Shown piece by piece: positions 14,769 to 34,229 of a stretch of 64,000 nucleotides of DNA (the stretch's first letter is position 1; each line of letters starts with the position of its first letter). The position numbers were made by a program, and so were the translations under genes. The stretch is from Eleginops maclovinus (Eukaryota > Chordata > Actinopteri > Perciformes > Eleginopidae). Under the pieces are notes generated by a model. It was not told the origin of the DNA, searched no databases, and was given only the letters and a program-made list of their open reading frames with translations. Location of the stretch: assembly GCF_036324505.1 (NCBI RefSeq), contig NC_086354.1, positions 24,558,707 to 24,622,706 on the forward strand. The letters are read 5' to 3'.

Positions 14769-15692
14769 GAGAAGTACTCAGATCTTGTACTTGAGTAAAA
14801 GTAGAAGTACTCAGATCTTGAGTAAAAGTAGAAGTACTCAGATCTTGTACTTGAGTAAAGCAGAAGTACTCAGATCTTGTACTTGAGTAAAGTAGAAGTA
14901 CTCAGATCTTGTACTTGAGTAAAGTAGAAGTACTCAGGTCTTATACTTGAGTAAAAGTAGAAGTACTCAGATCTTGTACTTGAGGAAAAGTAGAAGTACT
15001 CAGATCTTGAGTAAAAGTAGAAGTACTCAGATCTTGTACTTGAGTAAAGCAGAAGTACTCAGATCTTGTACTTGAGTAAAGTAGAAGTACTCAGATCTTG
15101 TACTTGAGTAAAGTAGAAGTACTCAGGTCTTATACTTGAGTAAAAGTAGAAGTACTCAGATCTTGAGTAAAAGTAGAAGTACTCAGATCTTGTACTTGAG
15201 GAAAAGTAGAAGTACTCAGATCTTGAGTAAAAGTAGAAGTACTCAGATCTTGTACTTGAGTAAAGCAGAAGTACTCAGATCTTGTACTTGAGTAAAGTAG
15301 AAGTACTCAGATCTTGTACTTGAGTAAAGTAGAAGTACTCAGGTCTTATACTTGAGTAAAAGTAGAAGTACTCAGATCTTGAGTAAAAGTAGAAGTACTC
15401 AGGTCTTGTACTTGAGGAAAAGTAGAAGTACTCAGATCTTGAGTAAAAGTAGAAGTACTCAGATCTTGTACTTGAGTAAAGTAGAAGTACTCAGATGTTG
15501 TCCTTGAGTAAAGCAGAAGTACTCAGATCTTGTTCTTGAGTAAAGTAGAAGTACTCAGATCTTGTTCTTGAGTAAAGTAGAAGTACTCAGATCTTGTAAT
15601 TGAGTAAAGTAGAAGTACTCAGGTCTTGTACTTGAGTTAAAGTAGAAGTACTCAGATCTTGTACTTGAGTAAAGTAGAAGTACCAGAGTGTA
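14769..15692 (-). repeat. 32-bp minisatellite, inverted copy, with higher-order blocks
   Basis: Reverse-complement form of the 12068-12565 unit (GAAGTACTCAGATCTTGTAC plus TTGAGTAAAGTA). Short 27-bp units lacking part of the sequence mark blocks beginning near 14813, 15002 and 15218, so a block of about 189 bp recurs, the last spacing being larger by one 27-bp unit. Confidence 0.95.
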
Positions 15693-15872
15693 GGAATACT
15701 CTGTCACAGTAAAAGTCCTGCTTTCAAAATGTGATTATATTTCACATCTGTAATCCTAATCTGCCTAGCAACTAAACGTATTCAATACATTTAATGGAGT
15801 AAAAGTACAAAGTAGCATGAAATGGAAATACTCAAAATCCGGCTTTATTTTCAGTACTTGAGTAAATCTAGT
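15693..15872 (-). mobile_element. Dispersed teleost repeat, body of copy 2 (internally deleted)
   Basis: Reverse-complement relative of 11700-12067, sharing the ACCAGAGTGTAGGAATACTC text and the TAATCCTAATCTGCCTAGCA stretch, but lacking about 200 bases of the middle. With its 32-bp array it forms an inverted pair with copy 1. Confidence 0.7.
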
Positions 15873-19457
<3,585 letters not shown>

Positions 19458-20089
19458 ACATGCGTCAGCGCTGCCTCTATGGCCTTCTGCAGATACAGGC
19501 TGTCACACTGATGCCTGGAAACTGCTTATTCTGTTTGGTTGTAATCTCCTTCTTACCTCAACAACACACACACATGCTTATAATGAATACATGTGAGGAC
19601 CCTGTGGGATATGCATTAACAAGCCCCCCAGAAAGGTTGGTTTCCAGTTTGATTTGAAGGGTTGTAAGATGATGCAAATGTCTTCCGAAGCTGAGAGGAT
19701 TCAGAATAAGGAAGTTTCTCTGAGTACTGGGATCAGATGGTCCCTGAGTGTGATGGAAAACCCTTCCCCTCACATCTGTACACTCACCGGTAAAATATTT
19801 AGGAAACTGCAAGTCACTCCACTCTCCACATACCTCTCAGCTTCACTCACAGAGCCGTGTATCACTGCAGCCTGCAGCTCTGAGGCTTGTTGACACCGCT
19901 CCTTCCTGACAGATACTTCACTCTTTTCTTTGTGGCTTCAGGCGTCTGCATGACCGTCTTATAAGTCATTCAAACAAAAAAGCTTTGGCCTCCAGACATG
20001 AGACATACCCACAAGCATCACACTGTTTAGGCATACATTTTTCAAAGCCACCGCTAACCAGCAGAAGTGAAACCAGACTCTTGAGACTA

Positions 20090-20535
20090 AAAGAGGAAAT
20101 ACTATGTTCATTTTCAGGTTCATATTTCTGTCTCTCCTGGGACACGTCTCCATGCTTTAATGTTCAGAAAGCTCTTTAGTGTACTCATACCGCCTGTACT
20201 GCAGTTCCTCTTTCCACCCTCTGTCTGAAACCAGAGCCCAGTCTGAATTCAAAGAAAAAAGTCAAATTCTGAGGAAAGAGTGAAATTATAAGAAAGTAAG
20301 AAATCTAAGAAAAAAGAGAGGAAAAAAACTCAAATCTCGTTCAGGTTGATATATTTTGTGTCTCTACTGGGACAACCGCTTAGAGATGTCCCGCCTGTTA
20401 GAGAGTAGGTAGCCAATAGAAGCGCGAGTGTTTGGGAGAGAAGCACAGGGATTTTATCTTTTGCAGACCATTTACATGCACTAAAACCTATAGAACACAC
20501 TACAGGAGAGGGAGCGCCTCCAAAAGCACATCAGG
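20090..20535 (+). mobile_element. Dispersed teleost nonautonomous element, near-complete copy
   Basis: Landmarks in order: ATTTTCAGGTTCATATTT, CATGCTTTAATGTTCA, CACCCTCTGTCTGAAACC, AGAGATGTCCCGCC, then TTTGCAGACCATTTACATGC and ACTAAAACCTATAGAACACA. I recognise this combination as an abundant fish interspersed repeat. An A-rich insertion of about 100 bases lies near 20240-20340. Partial copies are at 45735-45900 and 57906-58070. Confidence 0.7.
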
Positions 20536-22720
20536 GACTCATTGGGGTACAGAAACTTTCTCTATGACTGTCTTCGGCTTCAGAGTCATCATTCATGGTG
20601 GTTGACAGTCATTTTGAAGATTAGCAATAAAGACATTGAGGGATTTCTTTGACTACGAGTTGTGCTGGTGGTTGTGCATCGTTAAGCCTCAGAAAGATCT
20701 CTCTTCGATCATCACGGATAGAGTATCTGATCTGGATTTATAAACAGCCGCAGGGTCTTGAAACCCGTTGATTTTCCCATCGCCTGTATCCGTAGTTATA
20801 GTGTTTTATGGTTTGGGCCGTTGACGTGACAAATAGGTTTTCTATTAGGCCTCCCAGGATCTGGCTGCCGGCCAAACAGCGGCCCATTATTGCATTAAAT
20901 TAAATCAGACTGCATCAACAGAGTGGATTGCTGTAGATACATAAAGTCTGAGTGTGTGAATTTTGCAGGATCATTCATCCTGGGGGTGCTAAGCTGCAGA
21001 GCTGAAACTGGTACTGAGTTACAAAACACATAGTTTTAGGGTGGGTTGGTTTATTGCTGCGACATAAACTAGATTTTAGGACGCTCCTATTGCCTTTAAC
21101 AAGCAGCAGAAGTCGAGTCAGATGGGTTTGCAGAGACTTTGCTGCAGAATTTGCACTAATTTACCATGAAATTGTGATTCATTTAATAAGCAAGCAAACA
21201 GTGTTACTATTGAATGACCTTTGCATGAAAAAATGCAGTGTTCTGTTACACACATACACACAGTTTCCTGCTTTCAGAAACCTGGATATGTGCGCTGAAG
21301 ATACCTGATAAGCAACAGGAAGCTGTGGTTTGCAAATGCCTCGCATTCATTCAGATACTGTATCTCTGCAGCTGGATTTGAGCTGTGTCTATGACTGCAG
21401 AATATTAGTTATGTGTTGCTGCTGTCTAACCACACCTCGGTCAGTTTGCAGGACACGGTCATCAATGGAAGCTTTTTATGGTTCGTTTTGGTTCGGGTCA
21501 GACAAGTAGTAGTTCAAGTCATTGGTTACAGGTAGTTACCGTAGATATCTGGCATTCTTCATCTCCATATTTACCCGAGATAAAGATGGAGCCTCATGTT
21601 CTCTTTGTCAGCTCCGACCTGTTTGCTCTCCAATAATGAACTTCCGCCTCATAGGTCACATATTTACCCCTCGTGTGTTTGAAGAGCTCTGCGTGCCGTC
21701 TCATCTTATCTTCTCATTACGCTGTATGGATTGATAAAGGACCCATGGTTAGTGGTCAAATAATGGTGTTTACCTTTGCTGTTAGAGCATTAGGGATATA
21801 AAGCTGGACTCTGTCATGTCGATTGCTCGATAAATCTTCCTCAAAAGCATAGAACACAGTTGAAATCGAAGGGTTTAACTTAAAGTTGACATTTTCAAGC
21901 CTGCAAGGAACGGTAAAATCCAGTTCTGCTTTCTCAATTTAGTCATTTAGTTTCATTCACATGGGAGGTTTGGTCCACAATTGCTCTGGTTCACCTCTAA
22001 AGTGTCTGAAGCACATAAATAATATCCAAAATAACTGATCACAAAACTTGCAGCGAATGAAATGCATTCACTTGATCGGTCACGTCTTTGGTAGTTTGTG
22101 ACGTCATGTGAGAAAGGTTCACCATGTTTCCTGTTGCAGTGCACACCCTCAGCGCTCAGCCTTCATTAAGTTAGCACGCTGTCCCAGAGGAGATGCCGGA
22201 TCGTGCCCCTTCACACGGCTCCTCTCTGGGATACAGTCTGAAGCTCGGTCCCTGGTGGATCCTGGGAGACATTATGAAGGCTGATCCACCTGTGGCTGCT
22301 TCACTCCACAGGTGTGTCTCACAGGTCTGATCGATACCGCCGGTGAATTATTCATACCTTCATAATGAATTACAAGCAGTAGAGACACAAGAGTATTGAT
22401 TCAGCAATCTTCTTAGTCCTGTCTCTGGCCGAGCATTTAGACAAACCCTCTCTTCAGCTCTCTGGGAGGTCAGGAATATCTGTCAGGTCCTAAAAGAACA
22501 GGCTGCATGTAAAAACAGGCCTTGGGGTCCACAGGTTTACACAGCCTTTGCCCCCGGCCTCCCTGAGTCTCTTATCAGTTCGAGAAAACAGAGCCAAGGC
22601 AGTGAACACATCGACCACAGCGCTGTTGCGTAGGTGTTCTGGATTCATTAATGACCGCCTCGCTGCACATTACCCCACGTTGTTACACAGCTACACTCTG
22701 AATAAACCTACAAAAGGACG
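20536..22720. other. Noncoding; possible conserved element at 20740-20945
   Basis: No gene recognised. The stretch with GGCCCATTATTGCATTAAAT has a texture like vertebrate regulatory elements. Confidence 0.4.
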
Positions 22721-22864
22721 TCCCATTGCTCTTAAAACTCATTTCCTTGCTTCCTTTTCTTCACCTGGTTTCCTTGCATCTTAGTCCCTCCCACCAGGAA
22801 TGCACGGAGAGACGCAAGGAAACCACGCGAAGAGAGAGGAAGCAAGGACATGAGAGCAATGGGA
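22721..22864. mobile_element. Foldback (inverted-repeat) element, about 144 bp
   Basis: The left arm 22721-22781 (TCCCATTGCTCTTAAAACTC, CCTTGCTTCC, TGGTTTCCTTGCATC) pairs with the right arm 22809-22864 (GACGCAAGGAAACCACG, GAAGCAAGGACATGAGAGCA, ATGGGA), leaving about 27 unpaired bases in the loop. A few mismatches and small gaps. It fits a short foldback MITE; a hairpin RNA is possible. Confidence 0.7.
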
Positions 22865-23824
22865 TGCAAGTTGATCGACCACACTTATTTCTTTGGATTA
22901 ACATGTCTGAAAGTAGTCCCTTGATCCCCCTTACCAATAACAGTCTGTTCTCCTTAGCAACGGTCTGTTAGCGAGTATTAACAGCCCTCTGAAACATCCA
23001 AATTGACCAATCAGAATCAAGTATTCACCCACGCTGTTTCATAAAGGTATGGCCAGGTATTATAAGACTTTGAGTAAACATGAACCTTTGAATCCCACAA
23101 AGGTTGTCACTGGGTGTTTCTCAGAGTCCATCATCCTTTGCTTTTTTGTACTTCTTGCAAGTTGCAATTACTAAGTTTGACTATTTTCCTTTATAACTCC
23201 ATTAAAGCCATGTTGGGAACTTCCAAAGTCCCATGAAGTGGGGCCTTCCTGCAGTGTATTATAAAGAAATCTACCACAGAGAGAAACCAACAGCCCAGTT
23301 TACCCCCGTAAAACAGATCCATGATAATTAAGACGTCTTTACTTTGAGTATCTTTGAATTGAATATCTCTTAGTGGCTTCACATGAAATAAGTTCAGCTG
23401 TTACTTCTCATGGATAACCGTCGACCCAGTTACATCAGCTGCCAAGTGCCTGTACCGCAGTGCATTGTGGGTATTCTGCTGAAGCCTTGATGGCACCTGT
23501 TCGATCACTTACTGTATAACGGCGCCTGAAATTCTGACCTGGATCTGTCAGACTACAATAAAATCTTTTCAGGAGGAAAACAAGGCCAGCGGCTCCGCTC
23601 CGTTTCACAATGAATCAGGACGGAGGGAAGAAATGCTCTTTGTCCTCGCTTCAGAAGAAGAAACAGAGAATCAACAAAGACGCCGTGTCTGAAACATCAC
23701 GGCAGAATCTAACGTTGTTGATGAACCAGACAGGGTCTAAGTTTAGAAACTTTTTCCAACTAATAATGGAGTGTTTTTGTCATGGCTGTCATTTCAACCA
23801 TTCAATTACATTTAAATACAGCGT

Positions 23825-24088
23825 GAGGCGCTAACGTCACTTCCCGCCATAATTACAGCCCCGCCCACTTTCAGGTGAAACTCCTGCATCAGAGCGAGGC
23901 GGGAAATAATAGTGAGGCATATATCGCACCTCCAACAACAAATAGATCCAGAGCTCCGGTTCCTTTACTTCCTCTCCAGAAAAAAGGAGAGTAAAGAAAG
24001 GATCAGAAATCTCAGTCTCAGTGTCAGCCTGCTGCCTGCCACTCGTCCCCCGCAGACCCACCGGACATCCATCCCCTCTTTACTCTCC
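23825..24088 (+). promoter_or_regulatory. Candidate basp1 promoter and noncoding first exon
   Basis: In about 100 bases there are a CRE/ATF-like site (TAACGTCA, 23832-23839), a GC box (CCCCGCCC, 23859-23866), an E-box (CAGGTG, 23872-23877) and a TATA-like CATATAT (23919-23925). A C/T-rich stretch follows, ending in a good donor (CTCC|GTAAGC, GT at 24089-24090). Pairing that donor with the acceptor at 34255 would give a 10.2-kb intron. This is inference only; no transcript evidence is available and the true first exon could be elsewhere or outside the window. Confidence 0.3.
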
Positions 24089-24837
24089 GTAAGCTGTCTC
24101 TGCCCTCTGACCAGACATCTGAACCCATCTCCATATCTCTGGACTCAGTAAACCCTTTCTGACCCACAGAGAGATTCTTTCCTGGCAGCACTTTAACATT
24201 TTACAGGGAAAATCTGCATTTTGATCTGAGGGAGCAGAGACCCTGCTACCTGGTTTAGACTCAACCCTGAGATAGTATAAATTAGACTAATGGTAGATGG
24301 ATATTCTCCAAAGTACCCAACAACAAAGTCTATAATTACCTCCCAAAAGTTATTCTTTCAGTTGTTTTTCAAGGTTTTAGACAGAAAATGGACTTCATTC
24401 CTTAGAGAATTATTGAAAACTTCTGTTCCAAAGGTCAGGAATGAACTTTCTAGCTCATTTAAAAAGCATTTTGAAACAGAAATGGGACCAGCAGAGCATT
24501 TGTGGTGAATACCATTTCCAGCCAGACAAGCTTTGAGCAGACAGGGCGGTCATGTGAGCGTCTGAGGAGGAGACGATTCAGCAGAGTGAAATGCCACTGA
24601 ATCCACAGAGATGGACATAATCCGTTTCACTTTTCTGTTTTGTTTTGTTTCCTCCGAAGCCAACAAAGCTTTCCCAGCAATGTTTGTACTCGGCAATAAA
24701 TGTCCCAGTAAGAGGCGTCTCAAAGCGCCTCGCTGGCTTTCATCAGCGTCCTCTGACCACTAATCAATAAGCATTTCTGCATCAGGAGTTTCAGAACGCT
24801 CCGTCGATTGGAGGATTGATTCTCTAAACACCAATGA

Positions 24838-24838
<1 letters not shown>

Positions 24839-24869
<31 letters not shown>
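24839..24869 (+). repeat. (TG)n microsatellite, 31 bp
   Basis: Perfect run. Confidence 0.96.
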
Positions 24870-24870
<1 letters not shown>

Positions 24871-25183
24871 CAGCCTGAGGCCACAGTAAGCAGTGTGTGT
24901 GTAGTCTGTGTAATTAGGCTGCTCTCCAGAACAAAGCAGTGACTTTTGTTTAGATCACTTCGTGTTTCAGGATTAAAGAGCAGGAGGATTATTAAACCAC
25001 TCCAGTAATCCGAAACCAAGAGGACACCCTTTATTACAGTTCCACTCGTCCCCTCTTACCTTTCACAGTAAAAGCCATTATACACTGAATACCTGTTTAC
25101 CATCAACTCAGAATCACTCTTAAAAACCTGGGCAGAGCCGTGACAGCAACACCTGTGAATGTTGAATAGAAATGTCTTACAGT

Positions 25184-25504
25184 AGCTCGGGCTGTGAAGC
25201 TCAGGCTGTGAAGCTCGGGCTGTGAAGCTCGGGCTGTGAAGTTCAGGTTGTGAAGCTCGGGCTGTGAAGCTCGGGCTGTGAGGCTCGGGCTGTGAAGCTC
25301 GGGCTGTGAGGCTCGGGCTGTGAAGCTCGGGCTGTGAAGCTGTGAAGCTCAGGCTGTGAAGTTCAGGCTGTGAGGCTCAGGCTGTGAAGCTCGGGCTGTG
25401 AAGCTCGGGCTGTGAAGCTCGGGCTGTGAAGCTCGGGCTGTGAAGCTCGGGCTGTGAAGCTCGGGCTGTGAAGCTCGGGCTGTGAGGCTCGGGCTGTGAA
25501 GCTC
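25184..25504 (+). repeat. 14-bp minisatellite (about 22 units)
   Basis: Units of GCTCGGGCTGTGAA with variants GCTCAGG, GTTCAGG and TGAGG run through the stretch; one unit near 25340 is partly deleted. No coding frame is claimed. Confidence 0.95.
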
Positions 25505-25639
25505 TTTTCACAACATTTCTTTCAAACGGCATTTATTTTCTTGTAGCCTCACACTTCCGCTACGCTGTGAGAACTACACCAACGGACAACATACAGAGCC
25601 CAAACATTAGCATGGTGTGCCACATGAAGAAGGATGTAG

Positions 25640-26215
25640 AATAATGAGGAAATAGTGGGACATCAAAAGTCAAAAAATGTAAAAGAAAGTCTGAGTTCTT
25701 TGGAAAAAAAGTGATCATTTTGAAGAAATAATCGGAAATTCCCAAAAGTTGAAATTTGGGAAAAAGAATCTGAAGTTTGAAAAGAAGATGATTAGGGCCA
25801 CATGAAGAAGGAGTTAGAATAATGAGGAGATAGTGGGACAGTTTTAGAAGTCGAAATTTAGAAGAAAGGGCAGAAATTAAAAAGAGAATCTGAATCTTTT
25901 GGAAAAAAGTGATCATTTTAAAGAAATAGCCGGAAATTCCCAAAAGTCGAAATTTGGAAGAGAAAAAACTGAAGATTGAAAAGAAATTGAACTTTATTTT
26001 AAAAAAGGCAGAAATTTGAAAACCTTTTAGAATTTTTAGGAAAAAAGTGATGGTTTTGAAAAAATATTTGGAATTCTTTTAAAGTTGATCATTTAGAAAA
26101 AAATCCAGAAATTTGAAAAAAAAGTCGGATATTTTGGGGAAATAATCGGGAATTCCAAAAAGTCCAAATTTGGAGAAAAAAATTCTGAAGTATGTAAAAT
26201 AAAATCGGTCCACAT
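25640..26215 (+). repeat. Degenerate A-rich repeat field
   Basis: Imperfect recurrences of AAAAGTGATCATTTTGAA, GAAATTCCCAAAAGT and GAAATTTGGAA. Similar fields lie at 9595-9790, 20240-20340, 30945-31030 and 32520-32810. The short frames across them are not supported as genes. Confidence 0.7.
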
Positions 26216-26351
26216 CAAAAACAACTGAAAGGAGATTTGAATCTGGAAGGTTCTGCTTCTGCTGGTATATGTAGCTTCAGTCAGGACGTCTGCACACCTT
26301 GAGTTTCGCAGTGCGTTCACAAAACACGCGGTACCAGCACATGACCACACA

Positions 26352-26550
26352 CAGTGTCCGAACTACGGGGGGACTCGGGGGATCCGAGACCCCCTGAAAC
26401 TGACACGAGATCCCCCGAAAACATGATTTGGGAAATGTTGGGGGGTCTCTAAAATATCAGTCAAGTCAAGCGCAAGAGCAAGCGCCCCCCCCCCCCCCCC
26501 CCGAGAGAAAAATGGGACCCCCCGAAAATCTCGGCATAGTTCGAACACTG
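26352..26550. mobile_element. hAT-type MITE, 199 bp, with 8-bp target-site duplication
   Basis: The left end starts CAGTGTCCGAACTA. The right end, reverse-complemented, starts CAGTGTTCGAACTA: a 14-base terminal inverted repeat with one mismatch. Both sides are flanked by ACCACACA (26344-26351 and 26551-26558), an 8-bp duplication typical of the hAT superfamily, as is the CAG start. The inside is G/C-run-rich and noncoding, so it would be mobilised by a transposase made elsewhere. Confidence 0.88.
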
Positions 26551-26558
26551 ACCACACA

Positions 26559-28737
26559 CATTAGATCCGAGGCACAAGAACAACTTTTCATAAAATATGA
26601 AGTATTTATTTACTGATCTTAATTTTGAAATGAATCCTATGTGAAATAACTTTGTTCAACATGTCTTAAACATGTGTTGCAGCTAGTGTTAGTTCGCCTG
26701 GCAGAAATAACTGAATTTTAGGTCAATATTTGCGAAAGTTATCTGTGAGCATCAGGTAGGCCTATGTAAAGGATGATAGTTCAGTGGAAAACCAAAATGG
26801 ATGTTTCGTCACTCAAACAAAGCGTGCTTTATGCAGGTTTTCTGACTCCAGTTTCACTTGTTAATCACTTTACCTGCTTTTGGCTGGTCGGTATCAACTC
26901 ATATATTGTAGCTCCAGCGGCATAGAAGAGCACTCAGATGATACTGGCGTCTCACAGCTGGACCCGCCTGTAGACTCAGAGTGTTTACTGTTGGACAGAA
27001 ATAGCTGTAGCCGCCGGTGCTGCTGCTAGCTCCCACACAGGGGACCGGCTCTGACTTTTACAGATGGTACACTTTGTGCCTGCGTCTGCTTCCTGAATTC
27101 CCCTCGCAGCTCTACGTTTCAGGGCTGGAACGCGTAGAATAGAATATTTCTGCATCATCTTTGGCTCTGAGGCGTGCCAAGATATCACACACTGCTTTGG
27201 GAAACCTTCGTCATGGACTCAAATCTGTCATTTCAGCTCCTTCAATATCTGGATCCTCCGCTGCCTGCTGCTCCTTCAGACTCAGAGCCGGTGTGGAGGT
27301 TTCCTTCTTTATTGAATATATTTGATTTGTGTGTCTGTGTGTGATTGGGCCAGATTTTCTGCTCCAGTTTCCCGGGCTGTCCGCTCAGCACGCTGCTGTT
27401 TGCTGAAACAGACTCCTGTTAAATCAGCCAGCTGGATGTCAGCGGGAGGAAGTGCTCAGCCCAGTGTTATAAATCATAGCTTACATTCATGTTGGGAGCA
27501 CACAGTGCTGATCCCCTCACGGTATCCCCTCTCCATCTCGCATCTAAATTATATTCGTATTACTTTCTCAAACACACCTTACGGAACAGCTGGTACAGAG
27601 AGCTGGTACATTGCATCCTGAGATTTTGCCTCTGATTACCAAAGTAGAAATGAAATCATCTTTGCAGAACTTGTTTGGCAACCCTGTCGCCGAGACGCTG
27701 CAGAGAAACGGTCGACAGACGGATGAACAGCTGTTCTTAAAGCAATAACTCCCGGTTGTAGGGGTTAAAGAAACAAAATACAACCTGTTCATAAAAATTG
27801 TACAAATCCTTGCATCAGAGGAACTTTGCACAGAACATCTTATGCTAAGCTAGGCTAATCACATCCCGAATCCAGCTAAATGCAATGTTGAATGCACAGA
27901 AATCAGACCATACAGAAGCACTGTTGGAATGAAATCACATTACTTCTACTATTTATTGACGTTTGTTTAATAAGTAGACTTCTCTTCTTCATGTGCAAGG
28001 CGTAATCAGATCAGTCGAAAGCTAATGTGTGATGATGAGCAATAAATTAGAGGCATGTCGAGGATGTTCAGTGTAATAACCTCAGAGCATTATGGGTAAT
28101 CACAGTCATCTGCAGAAACAGTCAGACACAAGGGAAACCGTTTTGACAGGTTTTACTGACGTGTAATAACACTAGAGACACAAACCCAGTCTAATGTGTA
28201 ATGTGTTAGCAGTATTTAGTCCAGGTATCATGCATATTAAGGTCACAGAACATGCTCATGCAAAAGTGCACCGTTTCCTGCTGGTTTGCATGGATTTTTA
28301 ACAGGTTAAAAACATGTCTATGTGAAGCTGTGGAGTTCCTGCAGAGTCAGGGGGGGTTCAGGTGAGTGCCTGAGCGGTAATGGGGTCTGAGTGTGTGTGC
28401 TGCAGGCTGGAGCAGAGAGCGGTGCTGTGGCTGTAGATCGCTTCAGTGGCTCTCTGAAAAGGCAGAAGTGTTTTACAATGGAGGTCAGTGTGGCACAGGA
28501 GGGCAGTGTGTCGTAGCTCCGGGGCTGGGGGTGTCTGTGGGACAACAAAAACAGTGTTTGTTCACAAATGTCAGCTTTTATGAACAAACAAGCTGATGCC
28601 AAGTGGTGCATTTAGGTGTTTAGCTATGTGTGTCTCAGGCAGACCAAAATATATCACTGATCAGCTGGAAATGCCGCTCTGTTCAATAGTTAGATATCTG
28701 TCTTCATTCAGATCATTCAGCCTTTTATACCATGGGG

Positions 28738-28831
<94 letters not shown>

Positions 28832-29401
28832 CTGCAGAGGTGAGCATGGGAGCTAACTGCATTGGTGCTTCTCTGCTTTGTTTGACGTTGGAAATGCGAA
28901 AGGAACAACTGGTTTTCTGTTTCTGCTTCGTGCTGTAAAGTCGATTTTCCATCGAACATGAAAGGGCAGTGTGTGCCCCAGCACGGTGGGGGGGCGGTCA
29001 GTGGCAGCTTTAACCTTTAACGTGTCCTCTCGGACGGCAGGAACTCAGACGCTGCCAGGCCGGGGATTTACTGAGACCCCGAGACCTCCTGGAGACCTCC
29101 ATCTGCCGGACCGGAGGAGCGGGAGAGAAAGTGCTGAGAGGAAATCAGAGAGCATATATAGACCGAGAGGGATTCGATGTTTAGTCACAGTATAGTGTGT
29201 AAGCAGAAAGAAATACATGCTAACCAAACCCAGCAACAGTATGTGGTCAACAATCTGATGTTTATCGTTAAATAAAATACTGCAATTTTATTCAATTAGG
29301 CCTAGATGAATTTGGATTTAATGCAGAATCTTTTCAAATCATCGTCTTTCAATAACATAACATGCAGCAAAATGTATTCAAATTACAATATAGAATGATC
29401 T
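26559..29401. other. No supported gene
   Basis: Contains only the (GT)n at 28740. Frames of up to 99 codons have no family features. Confidence 0.5.
28740..28829 (+). repeat. (GT)n microsatellite, 90 bp
   Basis: Perfect run of 45 repeats. Confidence 0.98.
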
Positions 29402-30045
29402 GAGGACTCTTTAAAGTAGAGACACTACATACTGATACACACCTGAACATCAGCAGGAGAGGACTCTTTAAAGTAGAGACACTACATACTGATATACACC
29501 TGAACATCAGCAGGAGAGGACTCTTTAAAGTAGAGACAATACATACTGATATACACCTGAACATCAGCAGGAGAGGACTCTTTAAAGTAGAGACGCTACA
29601 TACTGATATACACCTGAACATCAGCAGGAGAGGACTCTTTAAAGAAGAGACTCTACATACTGACATACACCTGAACATCAGCAGGAGAGGACTCTTTAAA
29701 GTAGAGACTCTACATACTGATATACACCTGAACATCAGCAGGAGAGGACTCTTTAAAGTAGAGACACTACATACTGATATACACCTGAACATCAGCAGGA
29801 GAGGACTCTTTAAAGTAGAGACTCTACATACTGATATACACCTGAACATCAGCAGGAGAGGACTCTTTAAAGTAGAGACACTACATACTGATATACACCT
29901 GAACATCAGCAGGAGAGGACTCTTTAAAGTAGAGACACTACATACTGATATACACCTGAACATCAGCAGGAGAGGACTCTTTAAAGTAGAGACTCTACAT
30001 ACTGATATACACCTGAACATCAGCAGGAGAGGACTCTTTAAAGTA
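29402..30045 (-). repeat. 57-bp satellite, array 1 (about 11.3 units)
   Basis: Tandem 57-bp units in the orientation opposite to arrays 2 and 3. Read on the minus strand each unit begins ATGTTCAGGTGTATATCAGT and contains CTACTTTAAAGAGTCCTCTC. Units differ mainly at one position (A, T or C before GTCTCTAC, read on the minus strand). The flanks are unlike those of the other arrays. The 269-codon minus-strand frame through it is a consequence of the 57-base period. Confidence 0.97.
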
Positions 30046-33516
<3,471 letters not shown>

Positions 33517-34229
33517 GAACCTGCCTGCACACAGATATATCTCTGTAATATTCTCTGATCGGTGTAAATTCTCTGAGCCGGTTGCAGGAACGTAAAACCA
33601 CATTTCATAGGTTCTGTGTCTGTAACAGTCCTTGCAATGCTCTCTTGCTCTTGGCATGTGGAAACACTTCTTTGCATTTCTAATTAGAAGTGTCTGATCA
33701 AACAAGATCTGCTGAGAGTATTTGTCCTCTAAGATGAACATCATGGTTTCAAACTACCCTCTAACTCAGAGAGGAGACCTCATGCTGGGAGGCTCTCTGA
33801 GCGGCATGTGCTTCAGATTGAGAGATTACATCAATGATGCAATACGGGGGATGTTGTTGCATAAATGCACGGCTCCTGCATATCATTCTACCAGAGCGCT
33901 TCCTTTTCCCTTCATGCAGAGATGTCAGACTCTTCTCTGGTACGCTCACAGGCTGCCGGTGCAATACATGTATTCCTTTTTGCCACAAAGAGAGACTGCA
34001 CTTGATCAAAAGTCATGTTCCGAAGCAGAGCGTTGCACAAAGCATCGCTCACTCAGTCCTTTGTGCTGACAACTCGTTCCTCTTCTCAAGGAGCTTCCAA
34101 TGGGCTCAACACTTGATTTATGGGGTTCCTTCTCACATTCAGTCCATTGTTTGGTCGTGTTTGTGGAGTGCTTCTTACTGTATATACTGTACTCTCTTCT
34201 TGGTGAATGATTGAATACAAAACTCAAAT

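Larger units (their letters stand above)
22865..25183. other. Noncoding apart from the candidate promoter at 23825-24088
   Basis: 22985-23040 resembles an interspersed fish repeat (TTGACCAATCAGAATCAAGT). The rest is not recognised. Confidence 0.45.
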
